Part shown: positions 11,896 to 22,989 of the stretch, one piece after another
Numbering within the stretch: position 1 is the first letter of the stretch
How the letters are laid out: each line of letters starts with the position of its first letter
Assembly (NCBI GenBank): GCA_007258455.2
Contig: VDFB02000001.1
Span: 16,674,162-16,738,161, forward strand
DNA from: Sequoia sempervirens
Lineage: Eukaryota > Streptophyta > Pinopsida > Cupressales > Cupressaceae
Length of the DNA stretch: 64,000 nucleotides
Reading direction: 5' to 3'
The notes under the pieces: generated by a model
What the model was told of the DNA's origin: nothing
What the model saw: the letters and a program-made list of their open reading frames with translations, nothing else
Database searches by the model: none
Translations under genes and position numbers: made by a program

Positions 11896-12500
11896 TTTGG
11901 GACCAAACAAAACAAAGTCTTACAAGTCAAAAATCAAAATCAAAATGTCAAAGGCCATTGAATCAAACAAAAGGACAAGTGGACAAATGAAATTAAAATG
12001 GATCCCAAAGAAAGATGGATCAAACAAAGACATCAAGTCAAATACAAAAGTCAATCACAATGTAGAGCCACAAGACAAGAGGACTCCCACATATAACACA
12101 TGTCCACCTCCTTCAAAATGGTCATCAATCAAGGCATATAAAAGTGTTGGTTCCAAATGCCATCCCTCCAAAATCCGTCATACACCATCCCAAGTTTGGA
12201 AAATAAAAAGTCATTCATCCAAACGTCCAAACAACCTTTCCACGTCTACCATCATTTGTCATAATCCTACATCTCGCCTAAAGTCCAAAAATCTTACATC
12301 ACAAATCCGTCACATCATGGCAGCAACTCTTTACCACAAGGACTCTCATGGCACTCTATTGCATGTGCATATTTTGATAAGGCCAACTCTAGTATCAAAA
12401 GAATCACAATGACATCATCAGTTGAATACAAGTGCTACATCCTAACAAGACAACTCCTTTAGCAAGGTCATTATTGGCATAGATATCATGGCACCAGGCC
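11896..12500 (+). pseudogene. WIPK block and integrase zinc-binding remnant of element D
   Basis: Continues in frame as a Lys-rich segment with MKLKWIPKKDG, then PSQVWKIKSHS, then MAATLYHKDSHGTLL. After a frameshift, LTRQLL (12,442), a stop and QGHYW follow. The last pieces match the plant gypsy integrase N-terminal region, where a strand of the type LLRC precedes the HHCC finger and a helix of the type LAKQLLQAGYYW lies inside it. Element E has the same blocks in one frame (57,106-57,270). No DDE core follows. Remnant; integrase activity is impossible. Confidence 0.6.
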
Positions 12501-12599
12501 TTACATCGACACTGGAGTGGATTCAATAGTCAGTGGTTATCTAAAAGCATCCAGTGCTATCCACAAAATCGAAATACAAAAATTAAAAAATCAAAAAAT

Positions 12600-12800
12600 C
12601 AACGCCACCCTGATGAAAACCCGGCAAACGGCGCTCTTGGTGACACCAAAAATTAAAAAGTCAAGAAAATAGTAAAGAGAAAAATTTCATCCAATGGTGA
12701 AAACCGGGAAACAGTGCACCTCGATAAGTACCATGATGAAAACCCGCAACAAAGGCCATGTAAAATAAATCGTCTATGTGGACTCTTACACTTGGGGGCA
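12600..12800 (+). other. Hairpin group and GGGGGCA tract of element D
   Basis: Three copies of a GAAAACC-led unit: at 12,614 (with CCG, loop GCAAA, CGG at 12,621-12,631), at about 12,702 (GTGAAAACCGGG) and at about 12,733 (GATGAAAACCCG). CTTGGGGGCAAG follows at about 12,788. The arrangement recurs in C (16,165-16,285, minus) and E (57,411-57,480 and 57,880). Base changes in the best hairpins are compensatory between elements. Confidence 0.6.
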
Positions 12801-14859
12801 AGTCGTCTCATTTCCCATGCCTTCCTCATGACATTAACATCCATCTAAGCCCTATCATTTCTGTCCATTTTCCCACCTACCTTGGTCTTGACATAAAACT
12901 GGCACACATAAATCATGCTTTGGGAAAACTCTTGACATGTCTATCCTTCGGTCATACATGATTCACGAAACATCAGGTCATCGACCATCATAGTCTTATT
13001 GTCCTTATATGACATAGTCCTTGGAAATCATATGACAATTCCCTTAGTCTCATGTCTCCCATCCTTCACCAAGGCCACCCCCTATCCTTTCATGCCTATC
13101 ACCTATCTTGACTTTCCCTTGTCAAACGATCTAAGGATAATCATCATCCCATCTAGTCCTAACCAAGTCATTCCAAATGCCATGAGTCTAATCCATACAA
13201 GCACATTATCCAAAACATTACTTGACTGCATTCCTAGCCTGGTTGTAGACCACGATACTTTCATCACATTATCATCATCGTCCTCACGTTGTTTCAGGAT
13301 GTGTCCTTCCCACATCAAACAACGTTGTCATCACCTGTCAATTGGTATTCAGCTTGACTAGGGGCACAATCATATTTGTCCTTGGATTTTCATGTGTAGG
13401 CATCAGTCACATGCATTTTTCACGATCCTCTTAAACATCAAAATCCAAAAAAAAATCATAAAATGACAAAAAGAAAAAAACATCATAAAAGTCCTGAAAA
13501 AAGACAAAAACATCATAAAATTTCCTGAAGAAAGGCCAAAAACATTATAAAATGTCCTGAAGAAAGACCTAAAAATCATAAAACGTCCTGAAGAAAAACA
13601 CAAAAACATCCAAATCAATGTCAAAATCCTAAAAATGGAGTCAAAGTCAGTCATGTCAGTTAGTCCATGTCATTGTCGAACTACCTTGTCTCTACGCATT
13701 TGCTACGTAGGTAAGGCCATCAGTCGATGAGTCCCCGAGACATTAGGTCAGTCCTTTTAGGTTGGTCAAAATAAAATCATGGCATTTGTCACAATCGTCA
13801 CATCGGTCAAATAAGTCAGACATAGTCAAACTCGAACACAAGACAGTCATTTGAAATGCCAACGTCAAAATTGGTCAAAATCAGACAGCACAGTCCAATC
13901 AACCATACAGTCAACATTAGTCAACTTGCCAAAACATATTACTCAAAACAATGTCAGTCTCGTCACTCTTTGGTTCTCTTCAAGATGTGTCCTTCTTGGA
14001 GCTGGACCTCGTCAAAATGTCCTTTGCCCTTTTTAGGATGTGTCCTTCCTAACAATAGGCCCCGTCAAACCGTCAACACCGTCAAAATTGGCAAAACTCT
14101 TAAACTGTCAAAACTATCAAACTGACAAGAAATCAATCTTTGGAAAATGAACATTGACAAACAAAATAAAATGGCTGTTAATTTTTTCTAATCTATCTTG
14201 TCTTATATTTTGACTATCTTGGCTATTTTGTCTTATCTTTTTACTGTCTTTTCTTTGCGGTCATGTTACTAGCTACCTCGAGGATGTCCCATAAAGGATT
14301 TAGAGGTGCAATGACGTCTCCTGGCCTATTTTATTTTCTTTGATTGCTGTCTATGGATTGTCTTGACAAAAAGACTGAGGCAACTTCACCCTTAGTATAA
14401 GTTAGGACATTTTTTGTCTATGACCATCTGTTTTTCAAGTGGATGACCTTGCACACCTTGATCTACGTCATATCATGGTGTTTTTTGTCCATTTGTGTCA
14501 TTTTTACTGCCCAATGATGATTAAGAGCAATAAATATTAAAGTCCTATGGCAATGTTTTGAAGGATTTGGTCTAGGAACTAACATGCATCTTCTTTATTC
14601 TTGTCATCTTTTCTCACTCGTCTCATATAGGCATTGCATCCATATTATCATCCATATCTTTTGCACTAACATTTCTTTGTCTCTTCATATTCTAAGTCTT
14701 CTCATCAATTTCGAGAGCACACCCATGTTCTTGAAACCTGTCTGTCCTTTCGAGGGGGCATACCGCTACCCTCCTCGCCATTCTTCCTCATCTTATTTTG
14801 CACTAGGTCATATTGTTGACTTATTTTCTTTGTCACAATGCGACAAGCGACATTATGAC
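12801..14859 (+). other. 3' noncoding zone of element D
   Basis: About 2 kb between the GGGGGCA tract and the purine tract. Apart from the A-rich array at 13,440-13,640 it holds two related segments around AGATGTGTCCTTCTTGG (13,981) and AGGATGTGTCCTTCC (14,035). No supported ORF. Confidence 0.5.
13440..13640 (+). repeat. A-rich tandem array in the 3' zone of element D
   Basis: Four or five degenerate units of about 40 bp of the type CATAAAATGTCCTGAAGAAA followed by GACCAAAAA. Noncoding on both strands apart from low-complexity shadows. Same relative position as the arrays in elements C and E. Confidence 0.7.
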
Positions 14860-14873
14860 AAAGAGGGGAAAAA
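14860..14873 (+). other. Polypurine tract of element D
   Basis: AAAGAGGGGAAAAA abuts the TGTAGACACC start of the 3' LTR. Element E has the same 14 bases at 60,284-60,297. Confidence 0.88.
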
Positions 14874-16124
14874 TGTAGACACCTAAAAATGACCTAGGCT
14901 TGCAAGCTTCATTTTTACCACTTTTGTCCTAGCATAATTATGACATTTAATTATGTCCTTGGTCCACATTTGACTATTGATTAAATAATTCATAATTATT
15001 TAATTAATTCATGTCCTTTATTCTTCATCATTATTAAATAAATAAATAAATTTATTTATTAAATACGTCATTAATTGTTTAAGTCTTTCCTTAATTAAAT
15101 AAATTTCTTAATTTATTTAATTTCCTTTCTTCATTAATTCTTCATGATTATTAAATAAATGAATTTTATTTATTTATTTATTTGATGTCACTAATTGTCA
15201 CAATTAAATAAATTTATTAATTTATTTAATTATTCAGTCTTATCTTCTAAATTAAATAATTATTTTTAATTATTTAATTACTAATTTCACTTTTCTCTTA
15301 TTTTAAATAAATGAAAATATTTAAAATGATTTCATTTTATTAACTTTCACTCTTTTTAGTAAATAATTTGAAAAATATTATTTACTTGTCACACAAAATC
15401 ATCATTTTGAATTAATTAAATTCAAAAAGATATTATTCTTCTAAAAATCAAGTAATCGGGTAGATTCTTGATTTTTCAAATCTAATCTTCAGTCCAAATC
15501 TTATCTTCTTGATTTTTCGAATCTCACAAATCAGGCAATCTTATCTTCTTGATTTTCAAAAATCTCTATTTTCTAATTAATATTATCTCATTTATTCTCC
15601 ACCATCGATCTGATTATCTGAGATATTATTTTAACCATTCGATTAATGATTTTTCCCTAACCCTAATTAGGGATTCTCAGACTTAATCTAGACCTTTCAT
15701 TTTAGGTTCTTGTCATCAATTAATCTCATCCGTCCACTCAAAATTATGTTTTCTATAAAATACAATTTTGCTCATAATTTCGGGATCGGACAACTTCATT
15801 TTTTATTTAATAGTCATTATAGTCATTTGGCATTAGAAGTCATTATTTTCATAGACATTGTCATAGTCATAGGCATTTAGACATTGCATAAATCCTTCAA
15901 AGCTTGTTGTAGGTCTTAGACATTTGCAGATTGCTTGCACAACGAATCTGAGGGAAAAATATCATCCAGCAAGCAAGAAGGTGCTATGGAAGTAATTATG
16001 GAAAATGCGATCTACAGGTATAACCGTTTTATTGCTTAATTTCCTTTGTACTCGATAGATCTTTGGGTTTTATTATTATGCTTTCAATTTATTGAATCTA
16101 ACCTAAATTAAATCCTTAGTTACA
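14874..16124 (+). repeat. 3' LTR of element D
   Basis: 1,251 bp, colinear with 7,383-8,633 without indels. TATAAAAT at 15,754-15,761. Ends TTAGTTACA, followed by the duplicated target GAAAT (16,125-16,129). Confidence 0.93.
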
Positions 16125-16159
16125 GAAATGATATGACATGAATGATAGGTTGGATAGAT

Positions 16160-16290
16160 AAGACATTGTGCCCCCAAGTGTAAGTGACATACAAGATCAA
16201 CCTACACACGACACATATTTGCTAGGCTTTCATCATCATACTTATCCAGGGCGCCTGTTTACTAGGTTTTCACTGTTGGACGAAAGGATT
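16160..16290 (-). other. Hairpin pair and GGGGGCA tract of element C
   Basis: The minus strand carries GTGAAAACC with hairpin at 16,266-16,254 (CCTA, loop GTAAA, CAGG), then GATGAAAGCC with hairpin at 16,226-16,214 (CCTA, loop GCAAA, TATG), then CTTGGGGGCAC at about 16,175-16,165. Spacing and order match elements D and E. The D insertion lies immediately beyond (16,124). Confidence 0.6.
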
Positions 16291-16725
16291 TCTCTTTAAA
16301 TTTTTTGAATATTTGACTTTTTTGGATGGGAGAAGGGGAATATGGATAGGAGGGATTCAAGTGTCTAGTTGCATGAAAGTTGGTAGTCCCACTAGGGATG
16401 GATGTGATTGCATGGACCATGCCAAATGTAAATATGCTCATAGATTTTGGTAAGGGATGACATGAAAGGGAGATGGAGTAGGTAGATGATGGATTATGAT
16501 GTGAATTATGGAGGAAAATAGTTGATTATGATACATATTATGTAGGGAAGATGATAGGGATTATATGGGACTTATGCCAAAGATGAATGGGGAGGCTTAG
16601 CCAAAAGCATGGACCATAGGAAGATGCTAGGGGAGATATGTAGGATAATGGGGGAAGGGTGGCAAGATGGAGGTATGTGGAATTGTTGTAAAATGGAAGG
16701 GAATCATGACCAATGGTTGCACATA
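16291..16725 (-). other. Region between the ORF and hairpins of element C
   Basis: Out-of-frame or noncoding continuation of the element C ORF. A 66-codon minus-strand frame (16,538-16,738) overlaps the ORF end and could be its frameshifted extension. I could not recognise the integrase remnant seen in D and E here. Confidence 0.35.
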
Positions 16726-19047
16726 CTATGACAAACATTGAAGCTTTTGATGCATATGTGGTGTAGGAAGCAATGAAGATGTTTGCTTAGGAGATGGTGG
16801 ACGAAGTGCTTTAGGTACCCACATAGACTTAGTATTTTTATGACTTTTATTTTTCTTGTGGGTTTTAGGAATTTGAGATTTTTGAATAGAGTGGGAATGT
16901 GAGGTGGAAGTGGATAGTTGGGATTTTTGTGATGTGGATGTCTCATTTAACTTGATTTCTTTTTGCTTACGTACCCAAACCATTTTGTTTTTATACTTTT
17001 CTTTTGGAGGTATGGGCTTATATAGCTTTTTAGATGTACTTGGCTTTGACATTTTGCAATTGTATGCTAAGGCATTAGGACTTTCAGAATTTTTTACTTT
17101 ATGTGTAGAGGCATTGACTTTTTTTCTTTTGAATCCCATGGGTATGGTGGAATGAGTGGAAGCTTCATGTTTAGAAAATGTGTGCATTGATTGGTCATGA
17201 TTAAGATGTTTAGAGGATTTATGGATAAAAGGATAAGAGGATTGGATGATGGGGATATTAGGTGTTGGGAGTAATGGTGGTAAAGTGGATGGAGGGATAT
17301 TAGGAGTTGGAAGTAATGGTGGAAAAGTGGATGGTGGAAGGTGTATGGTCACATGCCTTTGACATTTGTAGGATGATGGAGGAGGGATGGCAATATATTT
17401 TTTAGGGATATGATAGGCTTTATGATGGAAGGAGGTGGACTTAGGATGGATGGAGGAAGTACCAATATCTTTAGGTTGTTTTCCTTGGGGTGTAGATTCA
17501 AGGCCATAAGAGTTTGGTGGGACTTTGACATGGATGGGCTCTAAAATATCTTGTTCATGAAGGTCTAGACCTTTACTTTGGTGGTTCTTGTTTTGGAGTT
17601 TGCAATGGACAATGGGACTAGGTGTAGGTGAAACACTAGACTCGAGTTCCTTATTGGATGGAGAAAATGACACAAGGGAAGATAATGGTTTTTGTTGTTT
17701 TGAGGAGGAACATTCATGAATGAGGGTGGAAAGACCAATAGGATATGATGGAGGACTTTCAATGGGGTCCATAGTGGGTGATGAGGGATCAGTAGGATCT
17801 TGATTAGAATTGTGTTCACTTAGATCCAAGGTATTTGTTTGATCTTCTATGTGTGCTTCAGAGGCATATGTCTCATCAAGGGAAGTGGGTGTTTATGGAT
17901 CATGGATAGGACTAGGTGGAGGTGAATTTGGAATATATTTCTCATGGATGGGTATAGGATAAAGTTGCTCATGGATAGGCTCTTCATCCTTATGGATATC
18001 ATCTTGATCATAAAAATGATATAGATTATGGATAGGTTGGATGAAAATGATTTGATCTTGATTAGGACTAGGGCTTGATGTTTCCACATGCTTGGGAGTA
18101 GACTCTTGATAAAACTCTTGGGTTGCTTGAATGGAAGTGGAAGGGGATTTCTCATGGAGAGACTTGGAATGTTCTTGATGGTCAATAACATAGGAGCATG
18201 AAAGAGGGTGACTTGGACTTACGATGAAAGAATCTTGAACTAGCTCAAGGGGTTGTGGATGACATGGTTGACTTGAATGACTTGGCATGATGTTTGAGGA
18301 CTCTTTTGTATGTTCAAGTGTAAGTGTTGAATGACATGGTGATAGTTGATTCCTTGCTTGTAGCCCTTGGATGACATCCTTTATAGGTGGATGGGTAGAT
18401 TTAGGTAATGCCATCAATTTATTTATTAAATATCTAACTGCATGGAATTGATTTGATGGAGAATTAGATGATGGTCGGTGTAATGAAGATTTTGATTGGT
18501 TAGAAGGTAAAGAGGCCAATGAATTAGGGCTCAGACATGGTGGTTTATGGATAGGAATTTGATTGGATGATGGTAAGGGTGCATGAACTAGATTGGTGTT
18601 CCCCTTATCAAATGGAACATAAGAATTGCAAGGCTCTTGACTTTGCTTCCAAGGTGGAATTTGGCTCACATGTGCTTGTTTTGGGATGAATTGATGGGTT
18701 GATGCAGGATTTTCATGGAAAGATGTGGGATAAGGTGATGTGGAATTTTTTTGATAGGTCGATGGATTAGATTGATATGGAATGGAGGGAGATGCCACAT
18801 AGGAATGAGGTGGAATTCATTGGTGTTGAATGAATTGAGGATGATGTGCTTGTTGGGTTTGACCAGTGGCTATGAGATATTGGGCTTGTGCTATGAGATG
18901 TTACATTTGAGGTGATTGGATGGTTTGAAGTTCTTGGATCATGTCATGGAATCTGTGAATGAGTTGTTGGGGAAAAGGTGCTTGACTTGTTTTAGCCAAG
19001 TGAAGCATGTGAACAAAATCTTGTGCTATGTCTTCCAATGTTTTCAT
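16726..19047 (-). pseudogene. Long Pro/Ser-rich ORF of element C
   Basis: Starts at ATG 19,047 (MKTLEDIAQDFVHMLHLAKT) and stays in one frame to 16,726 with three stops (18,903, 18,819 and about 17,892), 774 codon positions in all. Its layout is a short helical N terminus, a Pro/Ser/His/Gln-rich middle, an Asp/Glu-rich stretch, a G-patch-like remnant (HQSKGLDLHEQDILEPI, about 17,586-17,533), paired LPPLLPTPNIP repeats, and Lys-rich blocks with MVWVRKQK and MWVPK. The order G-patch then W-[IV]-P-K is the same as in element D. No enzyme domain. Apart from the stops the frame is well kept, which suggests the protein was used. Confidence 0.6.
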
Positions 19048-20818
19048 GGTGTAAAATGATGTTGTTTGGATTAAAGAAATGATGATGATTAGGATATGAT
19101 GTGGAATGACAAGATTGGATGACTTGATTGATTAGGATGAAATGGATAGGATGTGGCTAAGAAGGGTGATTAGCATGAAAGTGATTGGATATGAAGGTGT
19201 TGGAAGAAGGTGTAGAGTGACTTGTCTTTATGTGTTTGGTGTTTATATTGATTTGGAAATGTTTAAATGAATGATCACACATATACTCACATAAATCACT
19301 CACACAAGACACATAAGCAAGTTTGAATTTTTAAAATTTGAAGAATGTAATGATGATTATTAAACAAGAACACATGGAAGACACATCAACAAACCCTATG
19401 ACTAGTCAAGTGGGATATGGCCAATTAGGTCTCAATCTAGTCTGCACAAGGTTGACTAAGGATGATTTGAAAGCAAAATACGGCCACACAATCAGGAGAA
19501 AAGGGTAACCCACCCTTCACATTCACTTCCCAAAGGTATAAAGTTCTTTGGGGCTTAGCCAAGAGTGACAATATTTTAACTCCCAAACAAGCGTGTCTTT
19601 CGATTCACACTTCAATTGAGGTTGTCCCCAGGGGTGATGAAATCCCCTAGTAGGCCTCCTATGAAGGGTTTGATAAAATCAAACCAAGTGGGGTGTTTGT
19701 GATCACACACACACTTGATTCACACTCACAGTTGTTAATTAACCCTTTAGAAAATTGAAATGTTTATAAAATGGTTAAAGCACTTATTCCTTTTAACCCC
19801 AAATCAAGATGTGATAGAAGAAAATGATTAATTTTAGACCCAATTTTTGAAGTGCGATTGAAGACAAAATTCGTTTTAAGCCAATTTCAATGATGTGATC
19901 AAACAAGATTTGATTTTATGCCCCAAATTGAAATATGTGATAAACAAGACTAATGAGATGAAGGATGAAATGAGTGCACCTAGTGATTTTTGCTTTCCAA
20001 ATTGTTATTGTGATTGATCCCAATGCTTTTCCAGCTCCGTATGATTCACCAACAAGTCGCCAAGAGAAAAAGAAACAAATTACAAATGTGCTAGAAAAAA
20101 AGTCATATGCGCTGAAGAATATATGAAAATTTGAGAACTTTAACTCTGTCAAAGTTGATAAACACCTACACCATTGGATAGCTTATGAAATTCTACCCCA
20201 TTTTAAAAAAAAAAGCTTTGAAAATGACCAAAAAATGACCAAGATATGGCCATTTTAAGATTGATTATAAAAAAAGCTAAAACAAAGGCATATGCGCTAA
20301 AATAATCATCAAATACACTAAAAGAAGTGCCGAAAGTGTTAAAATAGTGCCATATGTGCTAAAAGAATCATCTTATGTGCTAAAAGAAGTGTCAAAAGTG
20401 TTAAAACAGTGCCATATGCGCTAAAATAATCATCGTATGCACTAAAAGAAGTGTTGAAATTGTTAAAACGGTGACATATGAGCTAAAAAAATCCCTGTAT
20501 GCGCTAAAGAAAAACTTAAATGCACTAAAAGATTTTTTTATTTTTTTTAACAAATTTTTTAATGAAATGGACTGAGTATATGCGCCATTTTTTTCCTTAT
20601 AAGCATCGTTATGTTCCCTTAATGCATTGAAACAACTCTGAATGAGCCGAAAGAACTGCAAAAGCACTGTTAAAATCCCTAGATGCGCTACAAAAACCTT
20701 TAGATGCACTAAAAAATTATTTGTATGCGCTAAAACAGAAAAAAATTCTAAAATCTAAGTTCCAGAAAGCAAAACCCTGTCAAAAAACCTATAGATAAAT
20801 GTTAAAAATGGGGCAAGG
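19048..20818 (-). other. Leader of element C
   Basis: About 1.8 kb between primer site and ORF. Noncoding. Holds a short-motif array at 20,270-20,750 (separate entry). Splice signals are not evident. Confidence 0.5.
20270..20750 (-). repeat. Leader array of TGCRCTAAAA units in element C
   Basis: On the plus strand, more than fifteen copies of a core TGCRCTAAAA (sense strand TTTTAGYGCA) spaced about 20 nt. From 20,289 to about 20,475 three successive units form a higher-order repeat of about 62 bp (ATATGCGCTAAAATAATCAT, then CACTAAAAGAAGTG, then GTGTTAAAA). Element B has the same core in two arrays of its own leader. The ORFs it generates are shadows. Confidence 0.85.
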
Positions 20819-20836
20819 CCCCACAATGGGCACCAA
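20819..20836 (-). other. Primer-binding region of element C
   Basis: The minus strand reads TTGGTGCCCATTGTGGGG three bases after the end of the 5' LTR. Element B has TTGGCACCCACCGTGGGG at the matching place. The differences are mostly C-to-T or G-to-A, consistent with decay. The tRNA was not identified. Confidence 0.7.
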
Positions 20837-20839
20837 AAA

Positions 20840-22000
20840 TATAGATAGGGAAAAATTAGTAGGTTAAATGGGTTGAAAACAATAAACTAATTAAATCCTA
20901 TCAAGAACCATGAAATACAAACTAGAATGAAAATAAAAATAAACAAAAGATATGCAAACCAATTTTCAAACTTAGATTTGATTGAACTTCATGGCTCTTC
21001 TCCACTTGCACAAGAATGCAAGATTTTGAAGGTTAATTTGTTGGAGGAATGTTGGTTGCTCAATTCTGTAGCATAATGACACGATGAAGATGATAGATGG
21101 AGATGGATGGAATATAGAAGAATGATTTTGACAACATAAGGATGTCTGAAGAATTCGATCCAAAAGGCCTGTGAAAGGTTATATTTATAGAGTTTTTCAA
21201 GACAAAAGCTTAGTTGGAAAAGATCAATGGTTGAGATTCAGTCTAGTAAGATGAATGGTAAGAGATGGAGAAGTTGGAGAGAAAGATGGAAGCTAGAGAA
21301 AAAGAAGGAAGATTTTTCCTTCCCACAAAACCTTTCACTAAAAAATGAAGGCAACTTTCCATTTGTCAAGTTTAGTTATGAGTTGGTTTTGTAGTTGAAG
21401 ATAATTCATTAATTAAATAATAAAATTATTTAATTTCATGTGACATGTGGTTTTGGAAGTTTCTAATTAAATATTGAAAAATATTTAATTATGTGTGAAA
21501 TGTGGATAGAAGTTTCTAATTAAATATTGAAAAATATTTAATTATGTGTGAGATGGCTTTTTAGAAGATTTTAAAGATGATTTCATGATTTTGGAAAAAG
21601 AAGAATATTTAGAATATTTAAGGATGATTTTATGATTTTGGAAAAAGGAAGAATATTTTCTTTATTTAAAATAAAGCAATGTGATTTTTTAGATGATTTA
21701 AAGATGATTTCATGATTTTGGAAAAAGAAAGAATAATACTTTATTCAAAATAAAGTAATGTGATAATTAAATTAAATAAGTTGTAAAGCTTATTTAATTT
21801 AATTAAGAAGAATTAGAAAAGTGATTAAATTAAATAAGTAATTAAACTTATATAATTAAGCTAGAAGAACTTGAAAATGAACAATATAAATAAATAATTA
21901 AATTTATTTATATGTAGATTTAATTAGAGATTTAACTAAATAACTTGTATTTAATTAATTACTAGACTTATTATAATGTGACCATTTTTAGGTGTATACA
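20840..22000 (-). repeat. 5' LTR of element C
   Basis: 1,161 bp. On the minus strand it begins TGTATACACC at 22,000 and ends ATCTATA, where the other LTR keeps ATCTACA, so the terminal CA is mutated. TATAAATA at 21,182-21,189 (minus). Carries a tandem duplication of about 50 bp (TTTCTAATTAAATATTGAAA units around 21,461-21,550), which explains the length difference from the 3' LTR. Confidence 0.92.
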
Positions 22001-22005
22001 GTTAT

Positions 22006-22946
22006 TATAGCATTGATTAGAAGAGTTTGTTGAGTTGTTTCCTTCATTGTAGATTTTTAAGACTCCTTTTTTTACCAAGGCTTTTTCAATTTTGATTCCA
22101 TTTTCAATCATTTTCTCAAAGGTGGGTGGACATTGAAATTCAAGTCTATAGCTCATTTCATCATTTAGATTCACTGAAGATTTCCATCTTTTCTTTTCTG
22201 TATGGGATGAGCATATCTAGCAAACAATCTTCTCCATCTTTGTAAAAATATGAGGAATGATTCACCCTTTTTCTATTTTGTGTTGCAAATTTCTTTCATT
22301 GTTATCTCATGTTGGATGTTGTAGGAGTATTGGGTGATGAATTTATTAACCAACTCTTCCAAGGACTCAATACCTGGTGGAATTTTGGAGAAGTTCCATT
22401 CCATGCATTGGCCACCTAAGCTTTGTGGAAACAATCTCATCAAATAAGTCTCTTCGTGTGCAAATTCAAGTCTCATAGTTCAAAATTCCCTTACATGATC
22501 TATAGGATTAGTTTTTCCATTATATTTATCATACTTTGGAAATTCACAATGCTTGGGAAAAGGAATCATGTTCATAGTTTGATCAAAAGGATATGGGAAG
22601 ATGTCTTGTATCAAGTATCTTTTTGTGGTTCCTCTTTGCATGTCTTGAATTTGTTGTTGAAGATTTTTCATTTGATGAGTTAATGTAGCCATGGGATCTA
22701 TGTTTAGTGGCTCAGTTTCAGTTCTTTTGTGTTCTCCTTTTAGTTGTGTAACAACAAAGTCATTAGGCAGTTTCAAATCTTGATTAGCCAGCATTAAAAA
22801 GTATTTTTTCCCATCTTTTTCAAAAATATTTTCCATAAAATTGTGGAATTTGGGATCTTGTTGAGCAGTTTGGATGTCTTCCTTAGTGATTTCATCATTT
22901 TCAGGTTGGTGGAAACTATGGAATGGATTTTATTCTTTTTCAGCCA
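22006..22946 (-). pseudogene. Gag of element B, N-terminal and middle part
   Basis: From ATG near 22,946 the minus strand encodes a plant gypsy Gag: FMENIFEKDGKKYFLMLANQ, an MKNLQQQIQDMQ helix, FPKYDKYNGKTNPIDHVREF, MRLFPQSLGGQCMEWNFSKI, FLQRWRRLFARY, and MIENGIKIEKALVKKGVL. These are the segments of the retrotransposon Gag family that assembles virus-like particles. Stops occur after MAEKE, after REF, after CNTK and near the end. At 22,006 it is cut by element C and resumes at 4,640. Confidence 0.82.
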
Positions 22947-22989
22947 TGGTATTCTGAGTTCCAATTTCTTTTTCCTTGAGTTTCTACTT

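Larger units (their letters stand above)
7383..16124 (+). mobile_element. Element D: complete non-autonomous LTR retrotransposon
   Basis: Two LTRs of exactly 1,251 bp (7,383-8,633 and 14,874-16,124), both TGTAGACACC...TTACA, flanked by the duplication GAAAT at 7,378-7,382 and 16,125-16,129. I counted about 35 differences between the LTRs (near 3%). The internal 6.2 kb holds a leader, one long degraded ORF (10,116-12,412), a hairpin group, an A-rich array and a purine tract. RT and RNase H are absent. Gag, G-patch and integrase remnants suggest descent from a full gypsy element. Confidence 0.92.
4646..22000 (-). mobile_element. Element C: large LTR retrotransposon, non-autonomous, minus strand
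   Basis: A complete LTR element inserted in element B's gag. Its LTRs are 4,646-5,752 (3') and 20,840-22,000 (5'), and it is flanked by the 5-bp duplication GTTAT at 4,641-4,645 and 22,001-22,005. After its 5' LTR come a primer-binding region, a leader with a short-motif array, a long Pro/Ser-rich ORF with three stops, a hairpin pair, and a 3' noncoding zone with a purine tract next to the 3' LTR. No protease, RT or complete integrase was found once nested element D (7,383-16,124) is removed. The LTR ends resemble those of element B, so B-type elements may have supplied its proteins (inference). Confidence 0.88.
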
